Of a stretch of DNA of 36,149 nt, positions 26,172-34,331 are shown in pieces (the first letter of the stretch is position 1; every line of letters starts with the position of its first letter). The stretch is from contig MKRZ01000010.1 of assembly GCA_001897075.1 (NCBI GenBank), positions 7,800-43,948 on the forward strand. Direction: 5' to 3'. Made by a program: the position numbers and the translations under genes. The notes below the pieces were generated by a model. That model was not told where the DNA came from, searched no databases, and worked only from the letters and a program-made list of their open reading frames with translations. Origin of the DNA: Mesorhizobium sp. 61-13. Its GTDB lineage: Bacteria; Pseudomonadota; Alphaproteobacteria; Rhizobiales; Rhizobiaceae.

Positions 26172-27638
26172 ATGCAGACGATGCAACTCGCCTTTTCCCC
26201 GTTCAACGTCGCGCTTGCCAGCGAAACCGATTTCGCTGGCTGGCGAAATGCGGCGCGGAAACTCGCTTTGAACGACATCGCTCCGCAAGCCGTAACCTGG
26301 GTCGTCGATGCAAGCGCCGCCAAGGAGGAGGAAACGCTTCCTGAAGCGCCGGAAAAGGCGCATCTCGACGTGCCGCGCAGCTTCGTCTCCCGAGCCGAAG
26401 CTGTCATCTGCCACAGCGATCCGGAACGTTTCGCGCTGCTCTACCGCCTGCTTTGGCGCTTGCGACGAGAGCCCAAGCTTCTGGAGATCGCATCCGACCC
26501 CGATGTTCGCCGCTTCGAGGCGATGGAGAAGGCGGTTGGGCGCGACATGCACAAGATGCGCGCCTTTGTGCGCTTTCGCCGCATCGAAACCAGCAATGGC
26601 GAGCATTTCGTGGCCTGGTTCGAGCCGTCGCACTTCATAGTCGAGCGCAACGCGACTTTTTTCGTGCGCCGCTTCACCGGCATGTGCTGGACCATTTTGA
26701 CGCCTTACGCCTCGGCAAGCTGGAACGGCGAAACTCTTTCCATCGGACCCGGCGCAGCGAAAGCGGATGCCCCCGCCGAGGATGCCGCCGAAGAACTGTG
26801 GCAAACCTATTTCCAGAATATCTTCAATCCGGCGCGACTGAAGGTGCAGGCAATGCAAAAGGAGATGCCCAAGAAATATTGGCGGAACCTGCCCGAGGCC
26901 GCACTCATTCCTGACCTGATAGCAGGGGCGGACGAGGCCGCCAGGGAGATGATTGCCCGTATGCCGACACAACCCGCATCACACCACACCAAGGCGCAGG
27001 CCTTGCACTGGCAGGTGCCGGATGCCCATGCCGAGAACGACGATGGAAACTATCACTCGCTTGATGCCGTGCGCGAAGCCGCCAAGGGCTGCCGGCGCTG
27101 CCCTCTCTGGCGCGATGCCACTCAAACGGTGTTTGGAGACGGCCCGCCAGATGCCGAAGTGATGTTTGTCGGCGAACAGCCGGGCGATCAGGAGGATATT
27201 GCCGGCAAGGCTTTCGTCGGACCGGCTGGCAAGGTGTTCGACGCTATTCTCGACGATGCCGGCATAGATCGGCAAAAGACCTACGTCACCAACGCAGTCA
27301 AGCATTTCAAGTTCGAGCCGCGCGGCAAGCGCCGCATCCATTCCAAGCCGAACACAAGTGAGGTTCAGGCTTGCCGGTGGTGGCTCGACAAGGAACTGGC
27401 GCTGGCAAAACCCCGGCTGGTCGTGGCGCTTGGCGCCACCGCTGCACTCTCCCTGCTCGGCAAAAGCATTGCGATCACGAAAATGCGCGGCGAAGTGGTC
27501 GAACGCGAAGACGGCTTGCGCGTTTTCCTCACCATCCACCCCTCGTTCATCCTGCGCATTCCCGACGAAGCAGAAAAGCAGGCAGAACGCGGGCGCTTCC
27601 TCAACGACATGCGGGCCGTGAAAAGGCTGATGAGCTGA
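26172..27638 (+). CDS. udgX: DUF4130-UdgX fusion, uracil-DNA-binding/cross-linking protein
   Basis: A 488-aa two-part protein. The N-terminal part (about 1-255) is the radical-SAM-linked DUF4130 domain ('HSDPERFALLYRLLWRL', 'AFVRFRR', 'PEAALIPDLI'). The C-terminal part (about 290-488) is a UdgX-type family of the uracil-DNA glycosylase superfamily: C307 and C310, 'GEQPGDQEDIAGKAFVGPAG' (334-353), the KRRIH loop (386-390), C401 and the 'TIHPS' motif (454-458). In mycobacterial UdgX the loop histidine links covalently to uracil-containing DNA; here it is H390. H378 ('NAVKHFKF') sits where family 4 enzymes have a cysteine cluster ligand. ATG 26172 follows the radical SAM stop by two bases. Confidence 0.93.
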   Translation: MQTMQLAFSPFNVALASETDFAGWRNAARKLALNDIAPQAVTWVVDASAAKEEETLPEAPEKAHLDVPRSFVSRAEAVICHSDPERFALLYRLLWRLRREPKLLEIASDPDVRRFEAMEKAVGRDMHKMRAFVRFRRIETSNGEHFVAWFEPSHFIVERNATFFVRRFTGMCWTILTPYASASWNGETLSIGPGAAKADAPAEDAAEELWQTYFQNIFNPARLKVQAMQKEMPKKYWRNLPEAALIPDLIAGADEAAREMIARMPTQPASHHTKAQALHWQVPDAHAENDDGNYHSLDAVREAAKGCRRCPLWRDATQTVFGDGPPDAEVMFVGEQPGDQEDIAGKAFVGPAGKVFDAILDDAGIDRQKTYVTNAVKHFKFEPRGKRRIHSKPNTSEVQACRWWLDKELALAKPRLVVALGATAALSLLGKSIAITKMRGEVVEREDGLRVFLTIHPSFILRIPDEAEKQAERGRFLNDMRAVKRLMS

Positions 27639-27652
27639 GCGCGTGGCCGCCG

Positions 27653-28174
27653 TCAGCCTGCCTCATTTCCATCCGGGCGGGATTTGGGTCGCCTGCCGAT
27701 TGCTTCGGTCAACGTCTTGCACACGGCACGAACTTTTTCCTCATCGTTGCTCTCGCTGACGATGATCGAGCGCCCTGCCGGAGTGACCACACGGCAGCGG
27801 AAATACGGATCGCCTTCGGAATCCTTGTCACGAATAACAACCGGCTCGGCCATTACCTTGAGCGAAAAGGTTTCGCTGCTTCGGCGCAACAGCCATCTTT
27901 CGTGCACGGTCACCTGGCCGTTGACGATGGTCATGCGGAATCGCGGCATTCCAAAAAAGGAACTGCAGCCACCCAGCCCAAACAGCCAGAACAGGGCGAG
28001 AATTGCCCATTCAACCGCCGGGTCATACTGGCGAAAGCCGCCGTCGCGCATGAAGATATAGGTGAAGAGGCACAGGATGCCGGTCCAGATGGCCATGAAG
28101 ACCCATCCGGCAATCGCCATATTGTTGCGAAATTCCAGCCGCTCGTCGTGCAGTTGCCGCGCCCTCACACGCAA
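27653..28174 (-). CDS. small membrane protein of unknown function
   Basis: A protein of up to 173 aa with two hydrophobic helices (about 20-42 and 54-76) and a cytoplasmic C-terminal domain of about 95 residues ('FRMTIVNGQVTVHERWLLRR', 'CRVVTPAGRSIIVSE'), resembling a two-helix membrane PH-like/DUF fold. I do not recognise the family. Start uncertain: TTG 28174, GTG 28168 or ATG 28120, none with a good ribosome site. It lies downstream of glycerate kinase on the same strand (66 bp gap) and convergent with udgX (14 bp gap). Confidence 0.6.
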   Translation of the reverse strand: MRVRARQLHDERLEFRNNMAIAGWVFMAIWTGILCLFTYIFMRDGGFRQYDPAVEWAILALFWLFGLGGCSSFFGMPRFRMTIVNGQVTVHERWLLRRSSETFSLKVMAEPVVIRDKDSEGDPYFRCRVVTPAGRSIIVSESNDEEKVRAVCKTLTEAIGRRPKSRPDGNEAG

Positions 28175-28240
28175 TCACAACGACCGTCTACATGAGGATC
28201 GTTAAGCTTGCGCGCGACTACTCGCGAAAGTTTTCAGCAA

Positions 28241-29497
28241 TTACCGGATGAGAATTGCGCGCAGATCATTGACGTTGGTGCCGGTAGGGCCGGGCACGAA
28301 CAGGTCGCCAACGGAATTGAACGCGGTCCAGGCGTTGTTGCCGGCCAGCATCGCCTTGGCGTCGACACCAGCCGCCCGCATGCGCGCCACTGTGGAACCA
28401 TTGGCGAACGCGCCGGCATTGTCTTCCGAGCCGTCGATGCCGTCAGTGTCGGCCGCAAGCGCCTCGATGCCGTCGTGGCCGTCGATGCCGATGGCGAAGG
28501 CCAGCAGGAACTCGCTGTTGCGGCCGCCCTTGCCTTTCGCGCGCAGCGTCACCGTCGTCTCGCCGCCGGAAAGCAGCAACACAGGCTTCTTGAAAGGCCG
28601 GTTGCGGGTCGCGATCTCGCGGGCGATTGCCGCATGTACCGAGCCAACTTCGCGTGCCTCGCCTTCCAGCGAATCCGACAGGATCACCGCTTCGATGCCC
28701 TGCCGCTTGGCTTCGGCTGCAGCGGCCTCCAGCGATACGGCAGCCGACGCAATGACGTGTACTTCGTTGCGTGCGAAACGGTTGTCCTTCGGGTCCGGCG
28801 CGTCCGCCGCCGGCGAATTGATGTGCGCCATGACGGCGGCCGGAAGCTTCATGGCGTAGGTTTCGATTGCCTTCAGCGCATCGGCGCGGCTTCCGGTGCT
28901 GGGCACCGTCGGACCAGATGCCACGAGTGCAGGGTCATCGCCCGGAATGTCCGACACCACCAGCGACACCACCTTGGCCGGATAGGCTGCTGCTGCAAGT
29001 CTGCCGCCCTTGACCGTCGAGATGTGCTTGCGAATGGTGTTCATAGCGGAAATCGGCGCGCCGGAGGCGAGCAGCGCCTGATTGACGGCGATTTCGTCGT
29101 CAAGCGTCAGGCCCTCGGCCGGAGCGGCCAAAAGTGCCGAGCCGCCGCCGCATACCAGCGCGATGACCAGATCGTCTTCGGTCAGGCCAGATACTTTTTC
29201 CATCACGCGCTTTGCGGCTTCCAGGCCCGCCACGTCTGGAACCGGATGCGAGGCCTCGACAACTTCCAGATGCTTCGTCGGTGCGCTGTAGCCATAACGG
29301 GTGACGATCAGGCCATCCACTGGCCCATCCCAAACATTCTCGAAGGCGGCAGCCATCTGCGCCGCGCCCTTGCCGGCGCCGATGACGATCGTCCTGCCTT
29401 TCGGCTTTGCCGGCAGATGGTCGCGAATCGTCCTTTCCGGATCGGCGGCTGCCACGGCGGCGTCGAAGATGGATGTCAGGAAGCGCTTGGAATCCAT
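28241..29497 (-). CDS. glycerate 2-kinase (MOFRL/TtuD-GckA family)
   Basis: A 418-aa kinase that phosphorylates glycerate at C2 to 2-phosphoglycerate, using ATP, in the salvage of glyoxylate, tartronate semialdehyde or hydroxypyruvate. Family marks are 'IVIGAGKGAAQMAAA', 'ASHPVPD', 'VCGGGSALLAAPAEGLTL', 'VSDIPGDDPALVASGPTV' and the C-terminal MOFRL part 'LLLSGGETTVTLRAKGKGGRNSEF' (region). Length is normal. It lies 15 bp after the UPF0303 gene on the same strand. Downstream of urate degradation it would channel glyoxylate-derived glycerate into central metabolism (inference). Confidence 0.94.
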   Translation of the reverse strand: MDSKRFLTSIFDAAVAAADPERTIRDHLPAKPKGRTIVIGAGKGAAQMAAAFENVWDGPVDGLIVTRYGYSAPTKHLEVVEASHPVPDVAGLEAAKRVMEKVSGLTEDDLVIALVCGGGSALLAAPAEGLTLDDEIAVNQALLASGAPISAMNTIRKHISTVKGGRLAAAAYPAKVVSLVVSDIPGDDPALVASGPTVPSTGSRADALKAIETYAMKLPAAVMAHINSPAADAPDPKDNRFARNEVHVIASAAVSLEAAAAEAKRQGIEAVILSDSLEGEAREVGSVHAAIAREIATRNRPFKKPVLLLSGGETTVTLRAKGKGGRNSEFLLAFAIGIDGHDGIEALAADTDGIDGSEDNAGAFANGSTVARMRAAGVDAKAMLAGNNAWTAFNSVGDLFVPGPTGTNVNDLRAILIR

Positions 29498-29512
29498 GCA
29501 GGGGTCGCTCTT

Positions 29513-30019
29513 CTAGTTGGATTTCTGGGCAGGCAAAGTCAGTTTGTCACGATCATGGCCGAGATGATCGCACAAGGCATCGACGACGACGCCATGATCG
29601 TCCCGCTCCGGCAAGCCGGACACGGCGATGACGCCGATCACGCCAGCGCCCTTCACAGCGATGGGAAAGCCGCCGCCGGCGAGCACATAGTCAGCGACCT
29701 CCAGCCCCTCGCCAACCTTGAAGGTGCGGTCCGGGCGGTCCTGTTCAAGCACCATGCGATAGGTGCTTTTCAGGAAGCGCTTGACGACATTGTACTTGCG
29801 CCGCGCCCATTCGGGGTTCGCACCGGTCGAACCGGGCATCGCGGCATAAAAGAGCGGCCGGTCGAAAGTGCGGATATCGACGATGACGGGCAGGTTTTCC
29901 TTCAGCGCGCGGGCGCGGATGGCGGAGCCAATAGCGAAGGCCGCCTGCTCGTCGAAGGCATCGAAGACAAGCGTCGCCTCCTGGCGCTTGATAGTCTCGA
30001 TGTCGTCGGCGACGGCCAT
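29513..30019 (-). CDS. UPF0303 / heme-degrading-domain protein (GlcG/HbpS-like)
   Basis: A 168-aa protein of the UPF0303 (DUF336-like, HbpS/GlcG fold) family. Visible conserved features are 'FDAFDEQAAFAIGSAIRARA', 'LPVIVDIRTFDRPLFYAAMPGSTG', 'NPEWARRKYNVVKRF' and 'GVIGVIAVSGLPERDDHGVVV' (regions). Members are annotated heme-degrading by homology, but their substrate is unsettled. I chose ATG 30019 because GGGAGGAG lies six bases before it; GTG 30025 is further upstream. It is in a minus-strand run between guanine deaminase and glycerate kinase, and its function there is unknown. Confidence 0.87.
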   Translation of the reverse strand: MAVADDIETIKRQEATLVFDAFDEQAAFAIGSAIRARALKENLPVIVDIRTFDRPLFYAAMPGSTGANPEWARRKYNVVKRFLKSTYRMVLEQDRPDRTFKVGEGLEVADYVLAGGGFPIAVKGAGVIGVIAVSGLPERDDHGVVVDALCDHLGHDRDKLTLPAQKSN

Positions 30020-30106
30020 CGGCACTCCTCCCGGAAAGTCGCCAGACGCTTTGGCCGATCAGTGTCGCTGGGTCAAGCGGGAGTTGGGCCAGACGGGCGA
30101 TTCGCC

Positions 30107-31435
30107 TCAGGAGGCGAGTTCGCTCTTGGCCGGTTTTCCGGCGATGTAGACCTCGCGTATGGCGCGGTCGTCGCCAACCGTCTGCAACAGGAAAAGCTCC
30201 TCTGCCAGCGTCTTGACGGTCTCCATCCTCAGCCGCGTAACCGGCGTCGCGCCAGCATCAAGAATAATGATGTCGGCATCCGTGCCGACGTCCAGCGTGC
30301 CGACCTTGTCGGCAATCGAAAGCGCCTCGGCATTGCCGCGCGTGATCTGCCAGAACGACTGAAACGGGTTCAGCTTCTCGCCCTGCAACGCGATGATCTT
30401 GTAGCCCTCATCCATGGTGCGCAGCATGGAATAGTTGGTGCCGCCACCAACATCGGTTGCCGTTGCGATACGAACCGGGTTCTGTCGCGAGCGCATGCGC
30501 TGATAGGGGAACAGGCCGGAACCGAGGAACAGATTGGACGTCGGGCAGAATACGGCAATCGAGCCAGCCGCCGAAAGCGCGTCCGCCTCGCGCTCCGACA
30601 GATGAATGCAATGGCCGAGCAGGGTCTTCGATCCCATCAGCCCGTAGTGCTCGTAGACGTCGGTGTAGTCCTTCGACCACGGATAAAGTTCCTGGGTAAA
30701 GGCGATCTCGGCGTGATTTTCGGACAGATGCGTCTGGATATGCAGGTCCGGAAATTCGCGCACTAATGCGCCAGCCATTTCCATCTGTTCGGGCGTGGAG
30801 GTAATGGCGAAGCGCGGCGTGATCGCATAGTGCTGCCGGCCCTTGCCGTGCCATTCGCCGATCAGCGCCCTGGTGTCGTCATAGCCGGATTGCGGCGTGT
30901 CGGTTAGCCCGTCCGGCGCATTGCGATCCATCATCACCTTGCCGGCGATGTTCAGCATATTGCGCCCATGCGACTCGGCAAAGAAGGCGTCTGCCGACGA
31001 TTTGTGCACAGAGCAGTAGGCCGCGACCGTCGTGGTGCCGTGGCGGATCACCTCGTCAAGAAACAGGCGGGCGATGCGGCGGCCGTGCTGCGCATTCTCG
31101 AACTTGGTCTCTTCCGGAAAGGTGTAGGTGTTCAACCACTCCAGCAGCTCGGCGCCATAGCTGGCGAGGATCTGCATCTGAGGGAAATGCATGTGGGCAT
31201 CGATGAAGCCGGGCAGCAAGAGATGCGGACGGTGGTCGATGACCTTGACGCCCTCGCCCGCCTGCTTGGCAATTTCGGCATAGGCGCCGGCGGCAACTAT
31301 CTTGCCGTCACGCAGCAAAAGCCCGCCGTCCTCCTCGTAGCGATAGGCGGCGTGGTCGTCGATTGTTTCGGGCCAGCGCAGGAAGGAAAGCGTGCGGCCG
31401 CGCAGGAGGGTGGCGGTCATCTGGCCAACCGCCAT
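30107..31435 (-). CDS. guaD: guanine deaminase
   Basis: A 442-aa amidohydrolase that converts guanine to xanthine. Metal ligands: H81 and H83 in 'PGFIDAHMHFPQMQILASYG', a later His in 'IQTHLSENHAEIAF', the 'GHCIHLSE' His and the Asp of 'ATDVGGGTNYSML'. The 'PQ' after HMHF and 'NTYTFPEE' are typical of GuaD. The ATG at 31435 shares its A with the TGA of the urate hydroxylase gene (TGATG), so the two are translationally coupled. The product xanthine is the substrate of the xanthine dehydrogenase encoded at the right edge. Confidence 0.94.
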   Translation of the reverse strand: MAVGQMTATLLRGRTLSFLRWPETIDDHAAYRYEEDGGLLLRDGKIVAAGAYAEIAKQAGEGVKVIDHRPHLLLPGFIDAHMHFPQMQILASYGAELLEWLNTYTFPEETKFENAQHGRRIARLFLDEVIRHGTTTVAAYCSVHKSSADAFFAESHGRNMLNIAGKVMMDRNAPDGLTDTPQSGYDDTRALIGEWHGKGRQHYAITPRFAITSTPEQMEMAGALVREFPDLHIQTHLSENHAEIAFTQELYPWSKDYTDVYEHYGLMGSKTLLGHCIHLSEREADALSAAGSIAVFCPTSNLFLGSGLFPYQRMRSRQNPVRIATATDVGGGTNYSMLRTMDEGYKIIALQGEKLNPFQSFWQITRGNAEALSIADKVGTLDVGTDADIIILDAGATPVTRLRMETVKTLAEELFLLQTVGDDRAIREVYIAGKPAKSELAS

Positions 31436-32652
31436 CACTTCTTCGCTTCTTCAAACCATGCAACCAGCATGGCGCGTTCCTTGTCCGTCATCTGGGTGAC
31501 GTTGGCCGGCGGCATGGCATGGCTGCGCCCGGCCTGCAGGTAGATTTCCTTGGCATGCGCGGCAATGCCGGCATCGGTATCCAGCACCACGCCCTTGGGC
31601 GCATGATAGATGCCCTCATAGGACGGTTCGGTGGCATGGCACATGGCGCAGCGGCCAAGCACGGTATCGCGCACGACCGGGAAATGCGCGGAAGCAACGA
31701 ATTGCTCGCCGGCAGCACTCACCTTGGTTTCGCCGGTCAGCACCTTCGGCACGGTCGAGAGCCAGATGATGATGATGAACAGGATGGCGGCAGCGAGCCA
31801 AGTCCAGGTCGGATTGCCCTTGCGTGCATGCTGGCTATTGAAGAAGTGCCGGATCAACACGCCGATGATGAACACCAGCGAGGCGATGACCCAGTTGAAC
31901 TGAGTGCCGAACGCCAGCGGGTAATGGTTCGACAACATCAGGAACAGCACGGGCAATGTCAGGTAGTTGTTGTGCACCGAGCGCTGCTTGGCGATCTTGC
32001 CGTATTTCGGATCGGGCTTGCGGCCGGCGATGAGGTCGGCGACGACGATCTTCTGGTTTGGAATGATGACCATGAAGACGTTCGCCGACATGATCGTGGC
32101 GGTGATCGCGCCAAGATGCAGGAACGCGGCGCGGCCGGTGAAGAGGTGCGTCAGGCCCCAGGCGATGACCACCAGCACGCCATAGAGCAGCAACATCAGG
32201 CCGGTGTCGCTCTTGCCGAGGAACAGCCGGCACAAGAGATCGTAGAACAGCCAGCCGACGCCGATGGTGGCGAGCGAGATGCCGATGCCGACAGGCACCG
32301 ATACGTCGAGCACGTTGGGATCGATCAGGAACAGGTCCGCGCCCGCGTAGTAGACCACACACAAAAGCGCGAAGCCCGACAGCCAGGTGGCGTAGGATTC
32401 CCATTTGAACCAGGTCAAATGTTCCGGCATCTCGGCCGGTGCAACGAGGTATTTCTGGATGTGGTAGAAACCGCCGCCGTGAACCTGCCATTCCTCGCCA
32501 TACGCGCCCGCCGGCAGGCCGGGTCGCTGGCGCAGGCCCAAATCCAGAGCCACGAAATAAAAGGACGAGCCGATCCAGGCGATGGCGGTGATGACATGCA
32601 GCCAGCGCACGCCGAATGCCAGCCAATCCCAGAATATCGCGAAGTCCAGCAT
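31435..32652 (-). CDS. puuD: urate hydroxylase PuuD (membrane DUF989 domain plus cytochrome c)
   Basis: A 405-aa membrane protein that oxidises urate to 5-hydroxyisourate, delivering electrons to a C-terminal cytochrome c rather than making hydrogen peroxide. The N-terminal ~300 residues hold eight hydrophobic helices (Urate_ox_N). The cytochrome part has C335-A-M-C-H339 and the distal Met M380 ('SHAMPPANV'). The best start is ATG 32652 with GGAAGGGA before it; the frame continues upstream to a weaker start at 32676. It shares a stop/start with guaD. The symbol here means purine/urate hydroxylase, not the E. coli gamma-glutamyl-GABA hydrolase. The gene is divergent from the LysR gene. Confidence 0.93.
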   Translation of the reverse strand: MLDFAIFWDWLAFGVRWLHVITAIAWIGSSFYFVALDLGLRQRPGLPAGAYGEEWQVHGGGFYHIQKYLVAPAEMPEHLTWFKWESYATWLSGFALLCVVYYAGADLFLIDPNVLDVSVPVGIGISLATIGVGWLFYDLLCRLFLGKSDTGLMLLLYGVLVVIAWGLTHLFTGRAAFLHLGAITATIMSANVFMVIIPNQKIVVADLIAGRKPDPKYGKIAKQRSVHNNYLTLPVLFLMLSNHYPLAFGTQFNWVIASLVFIIGVLIRHFFNSQHARKGNPTWTWLAAAILFIIIIWLSTVPKVLTGETKVSAAGEQFVASAHFPVVRDTVLGRCAMCHATEPSYEGIYHAPKGVVLDTDAGIAAHAKEIYLQAGRSHAMPPANVTQMTDKERAMLVAWFEEAKK

Positions 32653-32729
32653 GGTCCATCCCTTCCTGCCTAGCATCGGACATTACCGGCAGCCCACGCT
32701 AAACGAAAAGGGGCGGGAAATACGATGAC

Positions 32730-32748
32730 TTTCAAAAAAAATTGGAAA
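32730..32748. promoter_or_regulatory. AT-rich dyad in the lysR-puuD divergent region, candidate LysR site
   Basis: TTTCAA (32730-32735) and TTGGAAA (32742-32748) form an imperfect dyad around a run of A. It sits in the 144-bp gap between the LysR start (32797) and the urate hydroxylase start (32652), the usual position of a LysR-type box (T-N11-A). It is only moderately symmetrical. Confidence 0.35.
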
Positions 32749-32796
32749 ATACTATGGTCATTCTACGCAGCCCGATGAGAGCCACGAAACCAGCGC

Positions 32797-33717
32797 ATGG
32801 CCTATCTCGACAATATCTCCGTCTTCGTCCGTGTCGTGGAACTTGGCAATCTTTCTGCAGCTGGGCGCGATATGCGCATTTCGCCGGCCGTGGCATCCAA
32901 CCGCATCAAGGAACTTGAAAAGCACCTAGGTGTGCGGCTGTTCAACCGCACTACGCGCCAGCTTATGCCGACCGAGCACGGCACCGTGTTCTACAACGGG
33001 GCAAAGCAGGTGCTCGACGCAATCATCGAGGCGGAGGCAGCGGTTTCCGCACTTTCCGGCCAGCCGCGCGGCACCATTCGCGTAACCGCGCCGCTCGGCC
33101 TCGGGCGTCGCCTGATCGCTTCGGGCATTCCCGACTTCCACGACAAATACCCCGATATCGAAGTCCGGTTGCGCCTGTCCGATCACAATGTCGATATCCT
33201 GAAGGAAGGCATCGACGTTGCGTTCCGGCTGGGTGTCATCGAGGATTCCTCGCTTCGTCTGCGCGGCATCCTGGATTGCGAGCGCGTTCTGGTTGCGTCG
33301 CCGAGCTACTTGGAGGCACGCGGAGAACCGCAGGATATTCAAGAGCTTATCAGCAAGAAGCATGACTGCCTGATGCTGCGCTATCCCGGCTCGCGCGAAT
33401 TCTACTGGATGTTGCAGACGGAAACCGGGCCGCAGAAATTCGAATTCCGCGGACCCTTCGACAGCGACGACGGGGACGTTCTCACCGGCTGGGCCGTGGC
33501 CGGGCGCGGCATCGTCAACAAGCCGCGTTTCGAGGTCGCTCCCTATCTGCGCGATGGGCGGCTGCGCGTCATCCTGCAGAAGACGCCGCCGACCCCCGTC
33601 CAGCTTGCCGCAGTCTATCCGCACAAGAAACTGCAAGATCCCAAGGTGCGCCTGCTGCTCGATTTCATGGCCGAGCGCTGCCAGAAACTGATCCGCGACA
33701 TTCTGGCCGAAGGCTGA
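32797..33717 (+). CDS. LysR-family transcription regulator
   Basis: A 306-aa regulator with an N-terminal winged helix ('NISVFVRVVELGNLSAAGRDMRISPAVASNRIKELEKHLGVRLFNRTTRQL', a region spanning about 5-55) and a C-terminal effector-binding domain ('GTIRVTAPLGLGRRLI', 'DVAFRLGVIEDSSLRLR'). It is divergent from the urate hydroxylase-guanine deaminase operon, so it is the probable activator of purine breakdown; the effector (perhaps urate or xanthine) is inference. The ATG at 32797 is the only good start. Confidence 0.92.
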   Translation: MAYLDNISVFVRVVELGNLSAAGRDMRISPAVASNRIKELEKHLGVRLFNRTTRQLMPTEHGTVFYNGAKQVLDAIIEAEAAVSALSGQPRGTIRVTAPLGLGRRLIASGIPDFHDKYPDIEVRLRLSDHNVDILKEGIDVAFRLGVIEDSSLRLRGILDCERVLVASPSYLEARGEPQDIQELISKKHDCLMLRYPGSREFYWMLQTETGPQKFEFRGPFDSDDGDVLTGWAVAGRGIVNKPRFEVAPYLRDGRLRVILQKTPPTPVQLAAVYPHKKLQDPKVRLLLDFMAERCQKLIRDILAEG

Positions 33718-33750
33718 TCGTTCAGGGAACAAATTTCCTTCCTATATGTT

Positions 33751-33784
33751 GTTTGGAACGTGCCATTTCGCGCGCATTCCAAAC
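33751..33784 (+). promoter_or_regulatory. 8-bp inverted repeat upstream of dps
   Basis: GTTTGGAA (33751-33758) and TTCCAAAC (33777-33784) are perfect reverse complements separated by 18 bp, 57 bp before the dps start. It may be a regulator binding site or a leader stem. The regulator is not identified. Confidence 0.4.
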
Positions 33785-33841
33785 CTTTTGCGCCCCGCGC
33801 ACTCAGGCTTTTATGACCAATCCATCAGGCAGGAGAATACG

Positions 33842-34330
33842 ATGGCCACCATCGCCACGAAAAACGACCTGAAATCAAACACCCGCAACACTTCGATAGA
33901 CATCCTCAACGCACGGCTTGTTGAGGCCATCGATCTGGCGCTGATCACCAAGCAGGCTCACTGGAACGTCAAGGGTCCGCAGTTCATCGCCATTCACGAA
34001 ATGCTGGACACTTTCCGCACGGAACTCGACGGCCATGTCGACACCATCGCCGAACGGGCCGTGCAGCTTGGCGGAACGGCGATCGGTACTTCGCAGGAAG
34101 TGGCTAAAAAGACATCGCTGAAGCCCTATCCGACCGACATCCACAAGACCAAGGATCATCTGGCCGCACTCATCGACCGCTATGCCGACGCCGGCAAGTC
34201 GGCCCGCAAGGCAATAGACGAGACCGACGAAGCGGGCGATGCCGACAGCGCCGACATCTTCACCGCCTATTCGCGCTCGCTCGACAAGCTGCTTTGGTTC
34301 CTGGAAGCCCACACCCAGGAAAAAGAATAA
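33842..34330 (+). CDS. dps: Dps/ferritin-like DNA-protection protein
   Basis: A 162-aa four-helix-bundle miniferritin that stores iron using hydrogen peroxide and protects DNA in starvation. The ferroxidase-site motif is 'KQAHWNVKGPQFIAIHEMLD' (38-57, with H41 and the later D57 region), plus 'ELDGHVDTIAERAVQLGG' (61-78). The N-terminal tail has lysines that may bind DNA. ATG 33842 has AGGAG about 7 bases upstream. It ends 1 bp before the convergent xdhC stop. It shares direction with lysR but is 124 bp away, so it may have its own promoter. Confidence 0.93.
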   Translation: MATIATKNDLKSNTRNTSIDILNARLVEAIDLALITKQAHWNVKGPQFIAIHEMLDTFRTELDGHVDTIAERAVQLGGTAIGTSQEVAKKTSLKPYPTDIHKTKDHLAALIDRYADAGKSARKAIDETDEAGDADSADIFTAYSRSLDKLLWFLEAHTQEKE

Positions 34331-34331
34331 A

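Noticed and set aside
28208..30766. 852-codon plus-strand frame opposite glycerate kinase, UPF0303 and guanine deaminase
   Set aside because: It crosses three well-supported minus-strand genes and their intergenic gaps, and has no domain signature.
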